Below are positions 4,406 through 8,323 of a stretch of 8,323 nt of DNA, one piece after another (within the stretch, counting starts at the first letter, position 1; every line of letters begins with the position of its first letter). This stretch comes from CAVRTJ01 sp046704825 (GTDB taxonomy: Bacteria > Acidobacteriota > UBA4820 > DSQY01), in NCBI GenBank assembly GCA_046704825.1, contig JBJKRE010000340.1:1-8323 (forward strand), written 5' to 3'. The notes beneath the pieces were generated by a model that worked only from the letters and a program-made list of their open reading frames with translations, searched no databases and was not told where the DNA came from. The position numbers and the translations under genes are program-made.

Positions 4406-5563
4406 CTACGTCGTCCTGGGTGTCTTTGACTTCCGGGTCCCCGAGTACAGTTCGTAGACGAGCATCCTGCACTCCATGGGTCCGTTGAAGAGCCGTATCT
4501 TCCGCTTCGCGTGCAGGCCCACGCACTTCGCCAGGGCCGTGTTGCCGGTCAGGACGCAGGCCGTCCACCCCCCGCAGCGCTGTTTGAGTACGTCGCCGAG
4601 CGCGCCGTAGAGCGCGGGCAGGTCCTCGTCCGCGCCGGCGTGATCCCCGTAGGGCGGGTTGGTCACGATCAGCCCGCGTTCCCCCCTGGGCCCGAAGTCT
4701 CGGACGTCCCGGCATTCCAGGCGGACCCAGCGGTCCACCACGGCCTGGGCGGCGTTCGCTTCCGCCGCCTTCACGGCCCCCTTCGACCGGTCGCTTCCGA
4801 ACAGGGGAAAGGCGGGTCGGACGACGTGCTTTTCGGCCTCGGAGCGGATCTTAGCCCACGCCTTCCCGTCGAAGTCCGGCCACCGCTGGAAGCCGAAGGG
4901 GCCGGCGCGCAGGAGTCCGGGCGCCGTGCGGGACGCGATGAGTGCCGCCTCGATCAGAATCGTCCCCGATCCGCAGAAAGGGTCGGCGAAAGGCCTGCGG
5001 CCGTCGTACCCGGCCGCGAGCAGCATGCCCGCCGCCAGCGTCTCGTTGAGGGGCGCGGAGACGCTCTTCACCCTGTAGCCCCGTTTGTGGAGGGGCCCGC
5101 CGGACAGGTCGAGGCTCACGGTGCAGGTCCTTCCGGCCACGTGGACGACGACGCCCACGTCGGGGTCCCGGCGGTCCACGTCGGGCCTTCGCCCGTAGCG
5201 CTTCCGGAAGGCGTCCGCCACGGCGTCCTTGACCTTCAGGGCCACGAAGCCCGAGTGGTTGAAGGGGGAGTTCTTCACGGTCGCCTCGACGGCGAAGGTG
5301 CGGTCCAGCGACAGGACGTCCGGCCAGGGCAGGGCCCGCGCACCTTCGTAGAGGGCCTCGGTGCTCCCCGCCTTGAAGGCCCCGATGGGGAGCAGGATTC
5401 GGCGGCCCGCCCTCAGCCAGAGGTTTGCGCGCCACGCGTCGTCCTTTTTTCCCTTGAAGGCCACGATGCCGGGCGACACGTCGAGCACGGTGAGCCCAAT
5501 GGCCCTCAGTTCGTGGCCCACGACCTCCTCGAGTCCCTTCGATACCGTCACGATGTACCGCAC
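4406..5563 (-). CDS. THUMP-domain class I SAM-dependent RNA methyltransferase (RlmL-type)
   Basis: The protein has 385 residues. The N-terminal part (about 45-155) is a THUMP-type RNA-binding region after the opening YIVTVSKGLEEVVGHEL. The C-terminal Rossmann methyltransferase carries the SAM-binding motif DPFCGSGT (194-201), the acidic motif LFGSDRS (254-260), the catalytic N6/N2-amine motif NPPYG (302-306) and the family ending LFNGPMECRMLVYEL (358-372). E. coli RlmL, which makes m2G2445 in 23S rRNA, has this domain order fused to RlmK; here RlmK is absent, as in many bacterial stand-alone homologues. The exact guanosine is inferred, not shown. The best start is GTG at 5563 with GGGAGG nine bases upstream, where family similarity begins; no ATG fits. 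The frame stays open upstream through the antisense of dsrP, which is an artefact. The gene begins 47 bases after the dsr terminator, with no promoter I can see. Confidence 0.88.
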   Translation of the reverse strand: MRYIVTVSKGLEEVVGHELRAIGLTVLDVSPGIVAFKGKKDDAWRANLWLRAGRRILLPIGAFKAGSTEALYEGARALPWPDVLSLDRTFAVEATVKNSPFNHSGFVALKVKDAVADAFRKRYGRRPDVDRRDPDVGVVVHVAGRTCTVSLDLSGGPLHKRGYRVKSVSAPLNETLAAGMLLAAGYDGRRPFADPFCGSGTILIEAALIASRTAPGLLRAGPFGFQRWPDFDGKAWAKIRSEAEKHVVRPAFPLFGSDRSKGAVKAAEANAAQAVVDRWVRLECRDVRDFGPRGERGLIVTNPPYGDHAGADEDLPALYGALGDVLKQRCGGWTACVLTGNTALAKCVGLHAKRKIRLFNGPMECRMLVYELYSGTRKSKTPRTT

Positions 5564-5609
5564 CGCCGCAGACCTCCCGGACCAGCTTAGCGCATAACGG
5601 GCGGGGGAC

Positions 5610-5637
5610 AAAAAAACCCCGGCCCTGGGGCCGGGGT
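5610..5637 (-). terminator. strong intrinsic terminator of the dsr operon
   Basis: On the minus strand the stem CCCCGGCC / GGCCGGGG (5636-5617, four-base loop, nearly perfect) is followed directly by seven Ts (5616-5610). It lies 46 bases after the dsrP stop. It is the classic rho-independent form and marks the end of the dsrMKJOP transcript. Confidence 0.9.
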
Positions 5638-5682
5638 GCAGGCGGGGATCCCGATGACCCCCGAAGATGAGACTGAACCTCG

Positions 5683-6846
5683 TCAGGCCATGAGGGACTC
5701 TCTCACAGAAAGCGTGATTTTGTAGAAGACCGTGATCATGAGCATGCCGATGCACCAGATGCCCGCGACAATGGCGATCTCCGTCAGGGTCGGGATGTAG
5801 CTCGTGACCGCTTCGAGCGGCGAAGGCACGAAGCCGGCGATGATGAGGCCGATGCCCTTGTCGATCCACAGGGAGAGGAACACGATGACGCAGGTGAAGG
5901 CCAGGATCTTCTCGTTGCGGCGGTATCGGGGCACGATGAGCAGGACCAGCGACAGGGCCGCCATGAGGACCGAGGCCCACATCCAGGGCACGAGTTCGGT
6001 GTTGCCGTCGAGGCCGACGTACAGGAACTTCAGGTGCGCGGCGTCCTCCGGGATGTTGCTGTAGAGGGCGGTGAAGACCTCCATGAGGATGAAGAACGCG
6101 TTGATGATCATGGCGTAGGTCACGATCATCGCGAGCTTCTGGATGGCTTCCTTGCCGGCGTCGAACCAGGTCGTCTTGCGGATGATCATGGCCAGGAGAA
6201 TGAGCAGGGCGGGACCCGCGGCGAACGCCGATGCGAGGAAGCGGGGCGCCAGGATGGCCGTGAGCCAGAAGGAGCGGCCGGGCAGGCCGTTGTACAGGAA
6301 GGCCGTGACCGTGTGGATGCTGACCGCCCAAGGAATGGAGATGATGATGACCACCTTGATCCAGTGCGGCGGCGGGACGCCCTTGCGCTCGGCGCTCAGC
6401 ATGACCACGGAGATGACCGCGTTCAGGAGGAGGTAGCCGCTGAGCGAGATCATGTCCCAGAACATCATGGAGTTGGGCGTCGGGTGCAGGATGATGTTCA
6501 TGACCCGCATGGGCTGCCCCATGTCCACGAAGATGAAGAGCATGCACATGGTGACCGCCGACACGGCGAGGAACTCGCCGAGGATCGTGATTTTGGAGAA
6601 GGCCTTGTAGTTGTGCAGGTAGTAGGGCAGGACGACCATGACGGCCGAGGCCGCCACGCCGACGAAGAAGGTGAACTGGGCGATGTAGAGCCCCCAGCTC
6701 ACGTCCCGGCTCATACCCGTCACACCCAGGCCGTTTTGCAGCTGGTAGAGGTAGAACAGGAACGCCACGAAGATCAGCGTGAGCAGGCTGCCCACCCAGA
6801 TCCAGTACCTCCGGCTGCCCTGAACGGCTTTTTCGAACATGAACAT
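5683..6846 (-). CDS. dsrP: DsrP, NrfD-family membrane subunit of the DsrMKJOP complex
   Basis: This 387-residue integral membrane protein has ten predicted helices (roughly 14-34, 52-75, 85-108, 128-150, 163-183, 195-222, 238-262, 286-305, 314-338, 355-378). It is of the NrfD/PsrC family, whose members bind quinone and pair with a DsrO/PsrB-like iron-sulfur protein. In DsrMKJOP it links the periplasmic DsrJO module to the menaquinone pool. NrfD-like signs include RRYWIWVG near the N-terminus, WGLYIAQFTFFVG (51-63) and the helix-6 region APRFLASAFAAGPALL (200-215). Position right after dsrO confirms the identity. I chose the ATG at 6846 because GAGG lies eight bases before it; a GTG at 6855, one base after the dsrO stop, and an ATG at 6840 are alternatives. 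The operon terminator follows. Confidence 0.93.
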   Translation of the reverse strand: MFMFEKAVQGSRRYWIWVGSLLTLIFVAFLFYLYQLQNGLGVTGMSRDVSWGLYIAQFTFFVGVAASAVMVVLPYYLHNYKAFSKITILGEFLAVSAVTMCMLFIFVDMGQPMRVMNIILHPTPNSMMFWDMISLSGYLLLNAVISVVMLSAERKGVPPPHWIKVVIIISIPWAVSIHTVTAFLYNGLPGRSFWLTAILAPRFLASAFAAGPALLILLAMIIRKTTWFDAGKEAIQKLAMIVTYAMIINAFFILMEVFTALYSNIPEDAAHLKFLYVGLDGNTELVPWMWASVLMAALSLVLLIVPRYRRNEKILAFTCVIVFLSLWIDKGIGLIIAGFVPSPLEAVTSYIPTLTEIAIVAGIWCIGMLMITVFYKITLSVRESLMA

Positions 6847-6856
6847 GAGCGGCACC

Positions 6857-7627
6857 TCACACGATATAGTAGATTTCTGGATGGGTACCCAGTTCGGGCT
6901 TGCGCCGGATGGTGTAGTGTTTTCGCAACAACTCCCGCACTTCCGATTCGGGGTCGTCCAGGTTCCCGAAGACCATGGCCTTCTGCGGACAGGCCGCGAT
7001 GCACGCCGGCTTCTCGCCCACGGCCAGGCGCTCCTCGCACAGGTCGCACTTCTCGACGACCCCCTTGGTCCGCGTGGGGAAGTCGGGGTTGAGGTGTTCG
7101 ATGTGGGGGCGCGGGTCGAGCCAGTTGAAGCTCCGGGATCCGTACGGACAGGCGGCCATGCAGTACCGGCAGCCGATGCACCGGTGCCAGTCCATCATGA
7201 CCACGCCGTCCTCACGCTTCCACGTCGCCTGGGTGGGGCAGACGCGGACGCAGGGCGGCTTGTCGCAGTGGTTGCACAGCAGGATGAAGGGCTCTCCCTT
7301 CAGGTTCGCGTCGTCGTAGGGGTTCTGCTGTTCGGGGAAGGCGTCCTCGTAGGGCTCCTTCCAGATCCACTTCACGGCGTGCTTAGGGTCCTTGAACTGC
7401 GGGATGTTGTGGGCCTTGTCGCAGGCGAGGATGCAGTCCCTGCACCCCTTGTCCTTCAGGCATTTGGACGCGTCGATGACGATCGCCCAGCGGGTGGACG
7501 CCGCGGCGCCGCCGCCCGCCTTTACGGCCCGGCCGCTCGCCAGCGCGTCGACGGTGGTCTTGCCCGCGATCGCCAGCGCCGAAGCCGCCCCCGCAACGCC
7601 TAGGAATTTCCTTCTGGTGATGCTCAT
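6857..7627 (-). CDS. dsrO: DsrO, Tat-exported four-cluster ferredoxin subunit of DsrMKJOP
   Basis: The protein has 256 residues. It begins with a Tat signal (SITRRKFLG, twin Arg at 5-6, then a hydrophobic Ala-rich stretch), so it folds in the cytoplasm and is exported. Four cysteine quartets bind four 4Fe-4S clusters: C56/C62/C65/C69, C118/C121/C126/C130, C150/C153/C156/C160 and C194/C197/C209/C213. The spacing is that of the NrfC/PsrB/HmcB electron-transfer family. It would pass electrons between DsrJ and DsrP. The ATG at 7627 overlaps the dsrJ stop (ATGA), with AAGGAG six bases upstream; longer frames upstream are the antisense-free run into dsrJ and lack the Tat motif at the N-terminus. 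Placement between dsrJ and dsrP is canonical. Confidence 0.95.
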   Translation of the reverse strand: MSITRRKFLGVAGAASALAIAGKTTVDALASGRAVKAGGGAAASTRWAIVIDASKCLKDKGCRDCILACDKAHNIPQFKDPKHAVKWIWKEPYEDAFPEQQNPYDDANLKGEPFILLCNHCDKPPCVRVCPTQATWKREDGVVMMDWHRCIGCRYCMAACPYGSRSFNWLDPRPHIEHLNPDFPTRTKGVVEKCDLCEERLAVGEKPACIAACPQKAMVFGNLDDPESEVRELLRKHYTIRRKPELGTHPEIYYIV

Positions 7628-8016
7628 CCTTTGCTCCTTTGGGCCAGCTTTGGGTCGACGTGGCACTCCCAGCAGTAGGGCGTGACGCCCGCGTAGGTGT
7701 GGCACCGGTCGCAGAACTCCTCCTTGTCGTGGCACTTCAGGCAGGTCTTGGTGAGCCCCATGGTGTAGGTCTTGCCGTCGTAGGCCTTGTAGGTCCGCAG
7801 GCCCTGCCGCACGACCTCCTGGCGCCAGGTCATGAGGATCTCCATGTGTGACGTCCGCATGGTCTCGACGGGGGCCACGCAGTCCTTCTCCTTCGTCGGG
7901 AGCTTCAGCTCCGGCGGTTTGGAGGACGTTCCCGCGGCGAGGTCGTACCAGACCGGGAAGGTGATCAGCGCGAGGAAAACGAGAAGACCGGCGATGATGA
8001 AGCCTCTGTCACGCAT
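7624..8016 (-). CDS. dsrJ: DsrJ, triheme cytochrome c subunit of DsrMKJOP
   Basis: The protein has 130 residues: one N-terminal helix (about 5-25), likely an uncleaved membrane anchor, then a periplasmic domain with three heme-c motifs, CLKCH (92-96), CDRCH (102-106) and CWECH (115-119). Upstream lies KDCVAPVETMRTSHM with Cys46, Met53, His57 and Met58. In Allochromatium DsrJ a cysteine at this place was described as an unusual distal ligand of one heme, and the motif is kept here. DsrJ is the least understood subunit of the complex, and its periplasmic substrate or redox partner is not known. The ATG at 8016 overlaps the dsrK end by eight bases; GGAGG lies nine bases upstream inside dsrK, which suggests coupled translation. 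Confidence 0.95.
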   Translation of the reverse strand: MRDRGFIIAGLLVFLALITFPVWYDLAAGTSSKPPELKLPTKEKDCVAPVETMRTSHMEILMTWRQEVVRQGLRTYKAYDGKTYTMGLTKTCLKCHDKEEFCDRCHTYAGVTPYCWECHVDPKLAQRSKG

Positions 8017-8323
8017 CGGCTGGTTCCTCCTTTCCCGAAAGGGGCGTGCCCCTCAGGTCCGTCGTCCTCTCCTTCTCGCCCTTCATGACGAGCGCGTTGC
8101 CCACCAGTTCGTGAATGCCCCCCACCTCCACGTCGCCGACCCAGTAGTCCACGACGGCGGGCAGGGTGGCCTTGTCGATGGCGCAGATCGTGGTGAGGAG
8201 GTTGGCGCCGTACTTCTCCTTGACGTACTTGACGGCACTGCCGCGGGGCAGCCCGCCCCGCATCCGCATCTCCAGGTTCTCGTCCGTGCCGAGCCCGGCG
8301 CCGCTGCCGCAGCAGAAGGTCTG
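8009..8323 (-). CDS. dsrK: DsrK C-terminal part (HdrD-like iron-sulfur catalytic subunit; truncated by window edge)
   Basis: Only the last 104 residues are visible; the rest lies beyond the right edge. The segment opens with FCCGSGAGL, the CCG motif of HdrB/HdrD-type domains that hold a noncubane 4Fe-4S cluster, followed by ENLEMRMRGGLPRGSA, typical of DsrK. The second half of the CCG motif, which in HdrB is CxxC, is CAID here (visible residues 47-50). DsrK is the cytoplasmic subunit thought to reduce the DsrC trisulfide/disulfide, using electrons from quinol through DsrM. Identity rests on this motif and on being directly followed by dsrJ, dsrO and dsrP. The stop overlaps dsrJ by eight bases. 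Confidence 0.92.
   Translation of the reverse strand, partial: QTFCCGSGAGLGTDENLEMRMRGGLPRGSAVKYVKEKYGANLLTTICAIDKATLPAVVDYWVGDVEVGGIHELVGNALVMKGEKERTTDLRGTPLSGKEEPADA

Noticed and set aside
5564..6547. Upstream extension of the methyltransferase frame giving a 713-residue protein
   Set aside because: The extra 328 codons run antisense through dsrP, contain His/Arg/Pro-rich nonsense and cross the terminator. RlmL similarity starts at the GTG at 5563, which has its own ribosome-binding site.
4511..7092. Long plus-strand frames (4511-5590 and 6034-7092) opposite the methyltransferase and dsrP
   Set aside because: They are antisense shadows with compositions rich in Gly, Arg, His and Asp/Glu, no domains and no ribosome-binding sites.

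Overview
The window is a GC-rich bacterial chromosome segment. Its diagnostic content is the 3' part of a dsrMKJOP operon on the minus strand (end of dsrK, then complete dsrJ, dsrO and dsrP, about 5683-8323). DsrMKJOP is the membrane complex that links the quinone pool to dissimilatory sulfite reductase through DsrC, so the organism is very probably a dissimilatory sulfur metaboliser (sulfate, sulfite or thiosulfate reducer, or a sulfur oxidiser). High GC, a eukaryote-like squalene synthase, an RCC1-repeat secreted protein and long intergenic spacers with degenerate heptamer repeats would fit Desulfobacterota or a dsr-bearing Acidobacteriota. The window alone does not decide between these.

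Layout from left to right. At 1-568 (minus, running off the left edge) is an exported RCC1-repeat protein with a good sigma70-type promoter at 652-680. It is divergent from a squalene/phytoene synthase at 848-1915 (plus), whose Shine-Dalgarno sequence sits just after a 7-bp hairpin. From 1916 to 2886 there is almost 1 kb without a credible gene, lying between two convergent gene ends. It is full of structure: four arrays of degenerate 7-bp repeats (one beginning 10 nt after the synthase stop, one containing the stop codon of the gene on the other side), a nested inverted repeat at 2012-2143 that looks like a branched RNA, two further long palindromes, and a 20-mer resembling the Neisseria dRS3 repeat.

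From 2887 on, every gene is on the minus strand: a small single-domain cupin (2887-3375, with a TATAAT box about 60 bp upstream); a spacer with three copies of one GC-rich inverted sequence; a small exported beta-sandwich-like protein (3722-4192); a THUMP-domain RNA methyltransferase of the RlmL type (4406-5563), followed by a hairpin; a strong intrinsic terminator (5610-5637) that closes the dsr operon; and then dsrP, dsrO, dsrJ and the end of dsrK in the canonical order with overlapping gene ends.

The dsr genes work as one membrane complex. Periplasmic DsrJ (three c-type hemes) and DsrO (four 4Fe-4S clusters, Tat-exported) sit on the outside, DsrP (ten membrane helices) spans the membrane, and cytoplasmic DsrK carries the CCG-type catalytic cluster domain. 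The other genes appear to be independent housekeeping or accessory units. The least explained part of the window is the structured gene-free island at 1916-2886.
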